Shown here: one piece after another, positions 16,035-23,438 of the stretch
How the letters are laid out: every line of letters begins with the position of its first letter
How positions within the stretch are numbered: the first letter of the stretch is position 1
Assembly: GCA_946478985.1 (NCBI GenBank)
Contig: CAMLDZ010000012.1
Coordinates: 1-48,523, forward strand
Direction: 5' to 3'
Source: an uncultured Solimonas sp.
Lineage (GTDB): Bacteria > Pseudomonadota > Gammaproteobacteria > Nevskiales > Nevskiaceae
DNA length: 48,523 nt
Program-made: the position numbers and the translations under genes
Notes under the pieces: model-generated
The model's input: only the letters and a program-made list of their open reading frames with translations
What the model was told of the DNA's origin: nothing
Database searches by the model: none

Positions 16035-16502
16035 CTATTCGACGCGGTAGACGCGGTATTCGACCTTGCCGCCGGCCAGCAGGCGGCCGGCCGCGACGAA
16101 CAGCGTGTGGTTGACCCAGGCATAGCGCGGATCGCCGCACTCCAGCAGCGGCGAGGTGCGCAGGTAGGCGTCGGCGAACTCCGTTCCAACGCCGCTGGCC
16201 AGCGCCGCACCGACCTTCTCGTTCATCTGCAGGAAGCCGTGGTAGCGGATGTAGATGAAGGCACCGTCCTGCGTCTGGATCTGGCCGCGCACGTCGACGC
16301 GGCCATAGCCGTCGGCGCCGATCTGCAGCCAGTCGCCGCCGGACAGGAAGCGCCCCGAGAGCCGCGCACCGCTGACTTCGCCGCTGCCCATCGCAAAGCA
16401 CATGCGACCGCCCAGCGGCGTTGCGCCGACGTCGACCGGTGGAAAAACCTCCGCGTTCATCGTGAACTCGTGGACCAGCCGCGCGGCTTCGGTCGAGGAC
16501 AT
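16035..16502 (-). CDS. DUF3237 family protein
   Basis: 155 aa beta-rich protein: VGATPLGGRMCFAMGSGEVSG, RLSGRFLSGGDWLQIGADGYGRVDVRGQIQT, the 'YIRYHGF' strand and a closing GGKVEYRVYRV. This order is typical of DUF3237 proteins, small beta-barrels often found in catabolic operons with no proven function. Two adjacent ATG codons exist (16505, 16502); GGAG lies seven bases before the second, which I use. It sits 15 bases from the epoxide-hydrolase-like gene, so it is co-transcribed. Confidence 0.8.
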   Translation of the reverse strand: MSSTEAARLVHEFTMNAEVFPPVDVGATPLGGRMCFAMGSGEVSGARLSGRFLSGGDWLQIGADGYGRVDVRGQIQTQDGAFIYIRYHGFLQMNEKVGAALASGVGTEFADAYLRTSPLLECGDPRYAWVNHTLFVAAGRLLAGGKVEYRVYRVE

Positions 16503-16521
16503 CATCTTGCTCCGTCGTGGA

Positions 16522-16920
16522 TCAGGGCGTGCAGAGCACGGCGTTGGTATGCATGGTGTCGAGGTATTCCTTGACGCCGGCGATCTTGTCACCGCGCACG
16601 GTGACGAGGAAGTGGTAGTGATTGTTGTAGGTGCGGCCGTTGCGCGTCTGCGTGTACGACTCGGCTTCGACCGCGACGCGCTCGCCCTGCACAGTGAACG
16701 CCTTCGGCGTGATCCTGATCGGGCCGGTACAGGTCTCCAGCACGCCGCCGAGCAGCTGGGTGAACTGCGCCTTGTCGTAGGTGCCGGAGATCGGCATCGT
16801 GCCGGCGACCCACCAGGTCGCGTCGTCGGCGAACATCGCCATCGTCTCGGCGACGGCGCCGGACGAGAACAGTTCGAAGAAGCGGGTGACGGTCTGCTGG
16901 TTGGCGGTTTCCTGGCTCAT
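16522..16920 (-). CDS. NTF2-like (SnoaL-type) protein
   Basis: 132 aa. N-terminal helix with TVTRFFELFSSGAVAETMAMFADDATWWVAG, then the cone-shaped beta sheet, closing with RGDKIAGVKEYLDTMHTNAV, the usual 'g.kI..v.eY.D' end of NTF2-like proteins. Catalytic residues are not identifiable without a close relative. AGGAG lies eight bases before the ATG. It sits between the Rieske ferredoxin and DUF3237 genes; with the epoxide-hydrolase-like protein the operon holds two cone-fold proteins. Confidence 0.85.
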   Translation of the reverse strand: MSQETANQQTVTRFFELFSSGAVAETMAMFADDATWWVAGTMPISGTYDKAQFTQLLGGVLETCTGPIRITPKAFTVQGERVAVEAESYTQTRNGRTYNNHYHFLVTVRGDKIAGVKEYLDTMHTNAVLCTP

Positions 16921-16950
16921 CTTTGTTTCTCCTCGTTGGTGCGCCGTTTT

Positions 16951-17271
16951 CTAGTCGGGCAGCACGATTTCCACGGTTTCGTCGGCGTCAATGCAGACCT
17001 CGAAGGTCTGGATCTTGTCGCGGGTCAGCTGGCCGGCCGGCGAGCCGTCGCGCAGGTCGAAACGCAGGCTGTGCTTGGGGCAGAACAGGAAGTGGCCGCG
17101 GACGCGGCCGCCTTCCAGTGGCTGCAGCTGATGGCTGCAGCGGTTCTCCACCGCGAACACGCCGGCCGCGCTGCGACACAGCAGTACCGAGCGCTTGCCG
17201 AGCTTGAACGCCTTGTTGCTGTCCATCGCCAAGTCGGCGAGCTTGACCACCTTGTGGCGTTCGACCGTCAT
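16951..17271 (-). CDS. Rieske [2Fe-2S] ferredoxin
   Basis: 106 aa single-domain Rieske protein: CSH (Cys45, His47) and CPKH (Cys64, His67) bind the cluster, with spacing normal for dioxygenase ferredoxins. It carries single electrons from a reductase to the Rieske oxygenase encoded 30 bases upstream. Its ATG lies inside the 3' arm of a perfect 10-bp hairpin (17265-17289), with only a weak GGGGTGA in front. Translation may therefore depend on ribosomes arriving from the oxygenase gene. It might also serve the P450. Confidence 0.93.
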   Translation of the reverse strand: MTVERHKVVKLADLAMDSNKAFKLGKRSVLLCRSAAGVFAVENRCSHQLQPLEGGRVRGHFLFCPKHSLRFDLRDGSPAGQLTRDKIQTFEVCIDADETVEIVLPD

Positions 17272-17289
17272 GGGTTCACCCCATGACGG
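17265..17289 (-). promoter_or_regulatory. Perfect hairpin covering the ferredoxin start codon, with a two-codon mini-frame
   Basis: In the mRNA: CCGUCAUGGG, loop GUGAA, CCCAUGACGG. Ten perfect pairs in 25 bases. The ferredoxin AUG is in the 3' arm. The 5' arm contains AUG-GGG-UGA, a Met-Gly-stop mini-frame ending in the loop. It lies in the 30-base gap after the oxygenase stop. A translational-coupling or expression-ratio switch is the natural reading, but untested. Confidence 0.6.
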
Positions 17290-17301
17290 CCGCCGCCGTG
17301 C

Positions 17302-18678
17302 TTACTTCTCGCCATTGAGATATCGATCGATTTCGCGGTGGTAGTGGCGGATGCGCGTTTCCTGCTCGCCCCACAGCGGGCCCTTGAAGCCGCGCGACTT
17401 GAGGCCGAACTGTTCGGTCTTGACCACTTCCCAGTCCTGCAGCAGCACCGGGCCGATCTCGGGTACTTCATCGAGGCCGAAGCGCTCGATGTCCGGGCGC
17501 GTCTGGCCGGTGAGGTCGGTACCTTCCGGCATCGCCATCCAGGTCGGCACGTCGTAGTTGTCGGCCTCTACGTTGCGGTAGAGCAGGACGTTGTCGTAGT
17601 AGAAGCGCTCTGGATCGGTCGGATGCGGAACGAAGCGCATGATGAACACGCCTTCGGCGTGCATGCCCATCTGCACGTTGGGGAACATGCCGGTGATCCA
17701 GCCGTCGGACAGCTGGCCGTCGGTCAGCTTGTCCCAGGCCTTGATGCCGAGCTTCTGCGCACGCTCGCGCTTGGCAATCTGAATGTCGCGGCGCGTGTCG
17801 CTGACCGCACCACCGTAGGTATCCGGATCGATACCGGCATCGCGCAGGAAGATCTTCACGCCGGGATCGTGCTCGTAGTCCTCGTCGATCTCGACCCGAT
17901 GCGACTTGATGCCGAACCACATGATCATCCGGCTGAAGCCGTTCTTGTAGAGATCGATCTGGCTGAACTCTTCGATCGAGCCCTGCGTCTGCGGATGGAT
18001 GTGCGGCAGGTGGTAGGACTCGTAGAAGGTATCTACGCCGGTCTTCCAGTTGCTGCCCCACTCGCTGCGCGTGTGGCGCACCAGGTTCATCGTGTCCATC
18101 TCGTAGGCTTCGAGATAGCCTTCCGGCAGGCCCATCCATTCCTTCAGCGGCGGCGCCTCACCGTCCATGTTGATGAAGATCAGGCCGCCGAGGACGTCGG
18201 TGCGGACTTCGGTCAGGCCCGGACGATGGGCGATCAGCTTCTTGTTGAACGTCTCTTCGTCGACGATCTTGTTGAGCTTGCCGTTACAGCCGAATTCCCA
18301 GCTGTGGAACGGGCAGGTGAAGCTGCCGGCCGTTCCGCGATCGACCTGGCAGACGCGGTTACCGCGATGCGGGCAGCTGTTGTAGAAGGTCTTGATCGAG
18401 CCGTCGTCCTGGCGCGTGACGATGAACTCCTCGTGGCCGTGCTGGTAGAGCGTGAAGTCGCCCGGTTCGCGGATGTCGGCGGTGACGGCGGCCAGCAGCC
18501 AGACGCGCGGCCACAGATCCTTCCATTCCTTGTCCATGAACTCGCGCGTGTAGTAGCGCGACGGATCGATGATCTCGTGACCGTTGTCGATCGGTGGTGC
18601 CTTGCCCTCCAGCGTGCCGTCCGGCGCGCCGAGGTCGAGCGGAAACTTGAAATCGCGATCTTTCGGATTGCTGCCCAT
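17302..18678 (-). CDS. Rieske non-haem iron oxygenase, large subunit
   Basis: 458 aa. Rieske domain: CPHRGNRVC (Cys102, His104) and TCPFHSWEF (Cys122, His125). Catalytic domain: NWKTGVDTFYESYHLPHIH, with iron ligands His223 and His228 and Glu220 where most relatives have the bridging Asp (D-x-Y-H); a Glu there is known in CntA-type enzymes. It hydroxylates its substrate with O2 and electrons from the adjacent ferredoxin. Start: ATG 18678 with AAGGAG seven bases upstream; a TTG two codons earlier is less likely. No small beta subunit is encoded, so an alpha-only oligomer is expected. Confidence 0.95.
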   Translation of the reverse strand: MGSNPKDRDFKFPLDLGAPDGTLEGKAPPIDNGHEIIDPSRYYTREFMDKEWKDLWPRVWLLAAVTADIREPGDFTLYQHGHEEFIVTRQDDGSIKTFYNSCPHRGNRVCQVDRGTAGSFTCPFHSWEFGCNGKLNKIVDEETFNKKLIAHRPGLTEVRTDVLGGLIFINMDGEAPPLKEWMGLPEGYLEAYEMDTMNLVRHTRSEWGSNWKTGVDTFYESYHLPHIHPQTQGSIEEFSQIDLYKNGFSRMIMWFGIKSHRVEIDEDYEHDPGVKIFLRDAGIDPDTYGGAVSDTRRDIQIAKRERAQKLGIKAWDKLTDGQLSDGWITGMFPNVQMGMHAEGVFIMRFVPHPTDPERFYYDNVLLYRNVEADNYDVPTWMAMPEGTDLTGQTRPDIERFGLDEVPEIGPVLLQDWEVVKTEQFGLKSRGFKGPLWGEQETRIRHYHREIDRYLNGEK

Positions 18679-18744
18679 CTTCAAACTCCTTCAACAGATG
18701 CGGTTGCGGTGAAGAAACTCCCTTGTGAGTGGGGTCGTGGTGGA

Positions 18745-19530
18745 TCAGGTGAACGAGATGCGTACGACGTGGCCGTAGTCGACCGGCAGGATCACGCCGT
18801 TGAGATACGAGCCGGCATCGCTGGCCAGCAGCAGCAGCGGGCCATCCAGCTCCTCGAGATTGCCGACGCGCTTGGCCGGCAGGTTTTCGACTTCCAGCTT
18901 TCCTTCCGGGCTGTCGAAGTACCAGTCGACCATCTCGGTGCGGAAATAGCCGGGCGCAATCGAGTTGGCGCGGATGTTGTGCGGCAAGAGGTCGATCGCC
19001 AGCTGCTTGGTGAAGTGGATCAGACCGGCCTTGGCGGTGCCGTAGATCGACAGATATGGCTTGGTCTGCTGGCCGGTGATCGAGGTGATGTTGACGATGC
19101 TGCCCGGCTTGCCGGCAGCGATCAGGCGCTTGGAGAACTCGCGCGACATGCGCATGCAGCCCGACAGGTTGACGTTGATGATGTTGCCCCACTGCTCGTC
19201 GCTGATGTCCGGGAACGGCGCGAAGACGATCTGACCGGCGTTGTTGACCAGCGCATCGACCGGGGCGCCAAAGGCCTTCTCGGCTTCGTCGAAGGCACGT
19301 GTGACGCTGTCGGTGCTGCCGATGTCGAGTTGGATCGCGACCGCCTGGCCACCCTCGCTGCGGATTTCGGCGGCGATCGTTTCGATCGAGTCCTTGCGCC
19401 GCGCCGCGCAGATCACCTTGGCGCCGGCCTGCGCCAGCGTCTTGACGAAGTGGCGACCCATGCCGCTGCTGGCGCCGGTGACCAGCGCGATGCGTCCCTG
19501 CATCGAGAAGCGGTCCTTGGTGTTGCTCAT
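18745..19530 (-). CDS. Short-chain dehydrogenase/reductase (SDR)
   Basis: 261 aa. TGASSGMG loop, CAARRK after strand 2 (basic, suggests NADP), NNAGQ, ITSITGQ catalytic Ser, YGTAKAG Tyr/Lys, APGYFRTEMV, and a C-terminus LPVDYGHVVRISFT that departs from the common 'vDGG' ending. CAGGAGAGAGAC precedes ATG 19530. It sits between the phosphatase-like gene and the Rieske oxygenase and probably oxidises or reduces the oxygenase product. Confidence 0.9.
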   Translation of the reverse strand: MSNTKDRFSMQGRIALVTGASSGMGRHFVKTLAQAGAKVICAARRKDSIETIAAEIRSEGGQAVAIQLDIGSTDSVTRAFDEAEKAFGAPVDALVNNAGQIVFAPFPDISDEQWGNIINVNLSGCMRMSREFSKRLIAAGKPGSIVNITSITGQQTKPYLSIYGTAKAGLIHFTKQLAIDLLPHNIRANSIAPGYFRTEMVDWYFDSPEGKLEVENLPAKRVGNLEELDGPLLLLASDAGSYLNGVILPVDYGHVVRISFT

Positions 19531-19576
19531 GTCTCTCTCCTGATAATGGTGGTGTCGATGCCGTGGCAGCGCATGT

Positions 19577-20350
19577 CTATGTCGCTTCCAGCAGCAGGTC
19601 TTGCAGTTGCGCGCGCCGCGCATCGCTGAGGGCGAGCGCGTCACGCAGGTAAAGGTCCATGCCGCCCCACTGCCGGTCGATCTCGTCGAAAGACGCGGCG
19701 ATGTAATCGGGGTGCGACTGCGTCAGCGTCTGCATCAGCTGCGGGTCGATGTCGCCGAGCTGGAAGCGCAGATCGCGGCGGAACTGGTTGCTGGCTACAT
19801 AGTCGGCGACGATCGTTTCGCGCGGTACGCCGAGCGCCCCGAGTACGACCAGCGTGCCGAAGCCGGTGCGGTCGCGACCACTGGTGCAGTGGTAGAGCAG
19901 CGGCAGCTTGTCGGCACTGAGCAGCTGCAGCAGCTGCCGATACGGTGCCGTCTGCTCGCTGACGAAACGCCGGTATATCTCGCGCACGCGTGCCTCGATC
20001 TCGGCAGTGCCGATGCGGCCGCCGCGCACATCGTCGATCAGCGCATCGCCACCGTGCGGCATGAAGCCGAGCACATGCTGCGCTGGCGCATGTCCGTCGA
20101 ATGCCCGGTTCGGCTTGTGCAGGCGCTCGGAGTCGGCGCGCAGGTCGCACATGGTGCGCAGGCCCAGTGCGACAACCAGCGGCAAGTCGTCGTCGGTGAG
20201 TTCCGCGAACTGATCGGAGCGGAACAGCAGGCCGCTGCGGATGCGCCGGCCGTCCGCGGCCAGGTAGCCGCCGAGATCACGGCAGTTGACGGCGCCCGCC
20301 AGTGGCAGGCGCCGTACCGCGAAATCCGTATCGGCGAGCGCGGCGGCCAT
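19577..20350 (-). CDS. Tyrosine-phosphatase-like protein (Y_phosphatase3 / PTP fold)
   Basis: 257 aa. The N-terminal NCRDLGGY is the hallmark of this bacterial PTP group; the P-loop is HCTSGRDRTG with nucleophile Cys155 and Arg161 (CX5R). An Asp-containing region upstream could supply the acid. Family members remove phosphate from tyrosine, lipids or small molecules. It is in one operon with an APH-like kinase (20909), separated by one unknown gene, so it may undo phosphorylation of a pathway intermediate rather than of a protein. That pairing is inference from gene order. Confidence 0.88.
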   Translation of the reverse strand: MAAALADTDFAVRRLPLAGAVNCRDLGGYLAADGRRIRSGLLFRSDQFAELTDDDLPLVVALGLRTMCDLRADSERLHKPNRAFDGHAPAQHVLGFMPHGGDALIDDVRGGRIGTAEIEARVREIYRRFVSEQTAPYRQLLQLLSADKLPLLYHCTSGRDRTGFGTLVVLGALGVPRETIVADYVASNQFRRDLRFQLGDIDPQLMQTLTQSHPDYIAASFDEIDRQWGGMDLYLRDALALSDARRAQLQDLLLEAT

Positions 20351-20357
20351 TTTTGCT

Positions 20358-20906
20358 TCAGCCTTTCTTGCCGATCGGCGCGAGCAGGCTGTCGATCGCC
20401 GGCACCGCCTTCGGATCCGGCTCCCAGCCCTGGATGATCAGCCAGGCGCGGTCGCGCAGCAGCTGCTCCCTGGACATTGCCAGCACCGTGGCCTCGACAG
20501 CTCCGGTGTGGTCCGGCGCTTCGCTGTAGACCGCACGCACGGTGTCGGCGGTGGCGGCACGCAGGCGGCGGATCGCGGCGAGAATCTCGGCCGGTTCAGC
20601 GCGGGCGCGGTCGAGTACTTCGCCACCGACGCGGCCGGCATCCTGCAGTTCCGCCAGCGCGGCGCTGGTCTGCTCGCCGCCCTTGGCCTGGCCGCGCAGG
20701 GTTTCCGCGGCACCGATCAGCCGCGCAAGCTCATCGCAGTCGTAGCGATATTCGAGCGGCAGGTGCTGCGAAATCAGCGTGAGCGTGCCGATCGTCAGCT
20801 GCGCCGACTGCATCGCCAGCTGGTTGGTCTGGTCGAGCGCCGGGATGATGTCTTCCATCATCGCCTTGATGATGGTCTGGATCTGAAGCTGGGGACGCAT
20901 TTCCAT
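20358..20906 (-). CDS. Hypothetical protein, helical, between kinase and phosphatase
   Basis: 182 aa, mostly helical by composition (QIQTIIKAMMEDIIPALDQTNQLAMQSAQL, then Glu/Arg/Ala-rich helices), no signal peptide or membrane segment, C-terminus PIGKKG. Start ATG 20906, two bases after the kinase stop, with AAGGAG inside the end of the kinase gene. I do not recognise a family. Its tight fit between the APH-like kinase and the phosphatase suggests that the three act together, for example as a partner or chaperone of the kinase. Confidence 0.75.
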   Translation of the reverse strand: MEMRPQLQIQTIIKAMMEDIIPALDQTNQLAMQSAQLTIGTLTLISQHLPLEYRYDCDELARLIGAAETLRGQAKGGEQTSAALAELQDAGRVGGEVLDRARAEPAEILAAIRRLRAATADTVRAVYSEAPDHTGAVEATVLAMSREQLLRDRAWLIIQGWEPDPKAVPAIDSLLAPIGKKG

Positions 20907-20908
20907 CG

Positions 20909-22105
20909 TTAGGCTCCTTTCTCGATCAGCGCGCGCACTTCGTCGAGCAGCATGTAGCCGACGCCCAGCAGCCAGGCGAGCAGGATGTCCTGGTGCGACT
21001 TGCCGTTCTTGGCGACGCGATAGCTGGTGCCCAGCGTCATCGCGATCATCGAGTAGGCGTTGAACACCTGGTAGTAACGCAGGGCCTTGCGGTCGACCTT
21101 GAGGCCGGACGCCTGCTCATAGCGCTCGATGAATTCGTTCTCCGGCATCAGGCCGGAAATCAGCACGGTCTTGCCGTCCTCGGTCATCGTCGAGAACGCG
21201 TGGCTGGTGCTCCAGGCGAGGTCCTGATGGCGATCGCCGATGCGCGCCAGCTCCCAGTCCAGCCAGGTCGTGATCTTCAGGTCGGCTTCGTTGAACAGAT
21301 AGTTGCCGGTGCGGAAGTCGCCGTGAACGACGGACAGCTGTTCGACCGCTGGTGCGTGCTTGTGCAGCCAGCTCGACGCCAGCGCCATCAGTGGCACCTC
21401 TTCCTCGGCGTCCTCGGCCCAGACGCGGTCCCACCAGCTCACCGCCCAATGCGCGTTCTCGGTGCCGGTCTGGGGGATGTCGAACGAGGACAGCTGGGCG
21501 TTGCGGAAGTCGAAGGTGTGCAGCCTGGCCATGTCGCGCACGAACTGCGGCGACAAGGCCTTGCGCACGTCCTCCGGCATCCAGGTGCCGAGCCCCGAGA
21601 CGCCGCTCTTGGCAGTCGATGGCTTGGTCACGCCGGAGGCGAAGCCGTAGACGATGCCGGGATACGGCAGGTGCTCACCGAGCACGTCGACCCAGTACGC
21701 GTCCGGCACCGGCATGTGGCCCTTGAGCGCATTGACGATCTGGAACTCGCGCAGCCGGCTGGTGGCGTGCAGCGATTCGGCGAGGTCGGTGCGCAGCACC
21801 ATCTTGGTCGTGGTGCGGCCGACGCCCGGACGATTCCAGTCGAGATCGAAGCCCATCTGCAGTTTCGAGGCGCCGCCGGCGAGCCAGTGCGGATTCTTGA
21901 TCTCGAACGCGTCCTTGACGTTCGCCGCAATCAGCGCGGTGACGCCCTTGACCAATGCGTCGAGCGGCAGCTTGCTGTACGGCGGGCCCGAGCGCTTTTC
22001 CATCTTGTAGGTGAGCGCGCGATCCACTTCGCGCTCGACGATGAAGCGCTTGCGCATCGCCGCGATTAGCTCGGGCGAGGGTTTGTCCTTGTCGACGATC
22101 TGCAT
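20909..22105 (-). CDS. APH-family kinase (ACAD10-N-like/aminoglycoside phosphotransferase fold)
   Basis: 398 aa. Catalytic loop HGDFRTGN (His261, Asp263, Asn268), metal-binding LDWELARIGD (Asp283), then DLAWSTSHAF. The 100-residue N-terminal part is longer than in drug-modifying kinases, as in APH-like proteins of acyl-CoA and steroid catabolic operons. It should transfer phosphate from ATP to a hydroxyl of a small substrate; antibiotic resistance is unlikely from the context. CAGGAGAAACAGC precedes ATG 22105. In one operon with the phosphatase-like protein and the Rieske oxygenase. Confidence 0.88.
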   Translation of the reverse strand: MQIVDKDKPSPELIAAMRKRFIVEREVDRALTYKMEKRSGPPYSKLPLDALVKGVTALIAANVKDAFEIKNPHWLAGGASKLQMGFDLDWNRPGVGRTTTKMVLRTDLAESLHATSRLREFQIVNALKGHMPVPDAYWVDVLGEHLPYPGIVYGFASGVTKPSTAKSGVSGLGTWMPEDVRKALSPQFVRDMARLHTFDFRNAQLSSFDIPQTGTENAHWAVSWWDRVWAEDAEEEVPLMALASSWLHKHAPAVEQLSVVHGDFRTGNYLFNEADLKITTWLDWELARIGDRHQDLAWSTSHAFSTMTEDGKTVLISGLMPENEFIERYEQASGLKVDRKALRYYQVFNAYSMIAMTLGTSYRVAKNGKSHQDILLAWLLGVGYMLLDEVRALIEKGA

Positions 22106-22135
22106 GCTGTTTCTCCTGATCGTTCTGTGCGGGCT

Positions 22136-23140
22136 TCAGGCCGTGAGGTGGCCGGAAGAGGTGGTCCAGCGACGGCCATGCTGGCGTGTCAGGGCCTGCA
22201 TCGAGTTGATCTCGGAGGCCAGGCCGTAGCCGACGCGACCGTCGTCGAGCGTCCAGCGGCACTGCGCGACATAGAGGTTGGATGCCACGTAGCAGATCCA
22301 AGGCCCCCCACATTCGGCGGCGCCGTGGGCGTGGAAGGTCTTGCCGCGCTTGTCTGTGACGGTGACGTCGACCGCATGGATCACGCTGCCGAGGCGGTGC
22401 GTGATCAGCTTCATGTCGGTGAGGCCGTAGACCTCGCCCTTGTCCATCACGTAACCGTGCGCCAGGCTCTGTTGCTGGTCGACCGGCTTCTCCGGGTGCC
22501 AGTGGTTGATCCACTTGATCGCGAAGTCCGGGCCGAAGTGGCAGTGCGACCAGCCCATCGTCGGCACGAAGATCTCTGCGCGGTTGCCCCAGCTGTGGTC
22601 CATCGTTTCAACGCAATCGATCTTGTATTCCTTGCCGCGGAACTTGAGCCGGCCCTTGAACTGGCCGGTCAGATCGAAGTGGCCGCCGTAGCCCGAGCCC
22701 ATGCCGGCGCCGGCGTGCTGCTCGGCGACGCTGTCCTTGGCCATCGGGCTGTGGTTCTTGTCATGGATGTCGAACGGTTCCATCAGTCCGTGGAAGTCGA
22801 AATCGATTTCCGTGTCGTCGTAGCCGCGGTAACGCACCGTGTAGTCGCGAATGTTGTGCGCCTTGACGTAAAGACCATTGGCCGTCGTGTACTCGCGCAG
22901 GCTGGGCGGGCAGGGCAGCGCCATCTGCGAGTCGAGGTAGAGCGTCTCGACTCGGTTGTCGACCAGTGCGCCGTACAACGAGACGTCGCAGGACTGCACG
23001 CCGACACCGCGGCGGGCGACGGTGTAGATGATCCCCATGATCTTCTCTTCGGGGATGTAGAAGCAGAACCAGTTGGTTTCCGCGTGCCGGTGATCGGCAT
23101 CGGCGGGAGTGTGGAATTCGGTGTCTTGGTCGGTGATCAC
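22136..23140 (-). CDS. DUF7064-like protein (cyclase/hydroxyneurosporene-synthase-like beta fold)
   Basis: 334 aa beta-rich protein: TNWFCFYIPEEKIMGIIYT near the start, DFDFHGLMEPFDIHD, a VETMDHSWGNR motif in mid-protein and NHWHPEKPVD later. This layout matches, as I recall it, the DUF7064/7065 proteins common in actinobacterial and proteobacterial sterol or terpene catabolic clusters, relatives of AsqO/CrtC-like lipocalin-fold proteins; function unproven. GTG 23140 is used because GGAG lies about 12 bases upstream and homologues start near TDxDTEFHxP. First gene of the long leftward operon. Confidence 0.7.
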   Translation of the reverse strand: MITDQDTEFHTPADADHRHAETNWFCFYIPEEKIMGIIYTVARRGVGVQSCDVSLYGALVDNRVETLYLDSQMALPCPPSLREYTTANGLYVKAHNIRDYTVRYRGYDDTEIDFDFHGLMEPFDIHDKNHSPMAKDSVAEQHAGAGMGSGYGGHFDLTGQFKGRLKFRGKEYKIDCVETMDHSWGNRAEIFVPTMGWSHCHFGPDFAIKWINHWHPEKPVDQQQSLAHGYVMDKGEVYGLTDMKLITHRLGSVIHAVDVTVTDKRGKTFHAHGAAECGGPWICYVASNLYVAQCRWTLDDGRVGYGLASEINSMQALTRQHGRRWTTSSGHLTA

Positions 23141-23382
23141 GGCGTGCAGGGCTCCGATACGGTGGCGATCGAAGCGCAGCAGCAGAACCGGCCAGCAATC
23201 CGCCGCGCGGTGCCATCGGCGACCGTTCGGCCTGTTCGCTTTTTCCTCCAGCTTGCCGCTGCGGAGGTCTTCGCAGTCGCCTGCGGACCTCTCGATCGTT
23301 ATCTGCATGACGGTGGCGCCGATTCCGGTGCCGCTGCTTCTGCAGTGAGGAACAGGCTAGGTTCGCGGGGTGTCAGCGTCTT

Positions 23383-23434
23383 TCGGAATCGACTCAGCCG
23401 CTATTGGAAACGTGCTCCGCGTAGTCGATTCCGA
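23383..23434. repeat. 12-bp inverted repeat just after the TetR stop
   Basis: TCGGAATCGACT (23383-23394) and AGTCGATTCCGA (23423-23434), perfect, 28-base loop. It starts five bases after the TetR stop and lies upstream of the DUF7064-like operon. It could be a terminator-like hairpin without a U-tract, or a regulator site for the operon. The rest of 23141-23382 shows no gene. Confidence 0.6.
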
Positions 23435-23438
23435 CAAA

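Noticed and set aside
17338..19629. A 763-codon open frame on the plus strand across the Rieske and SDR genes
   Set aside because: It is antisense to two clear enzymes. Long opposite-strand frames are expected from GC-rich third positions, and no domain is visible.
20909..22105. Reading the APH-like kinase as an aminoglycoside-resistance gene
   Set aside because: The long N-terminal part and the catabolic operon context fit small-molecule kinases of degradation clusters; nothing points to drug modification.
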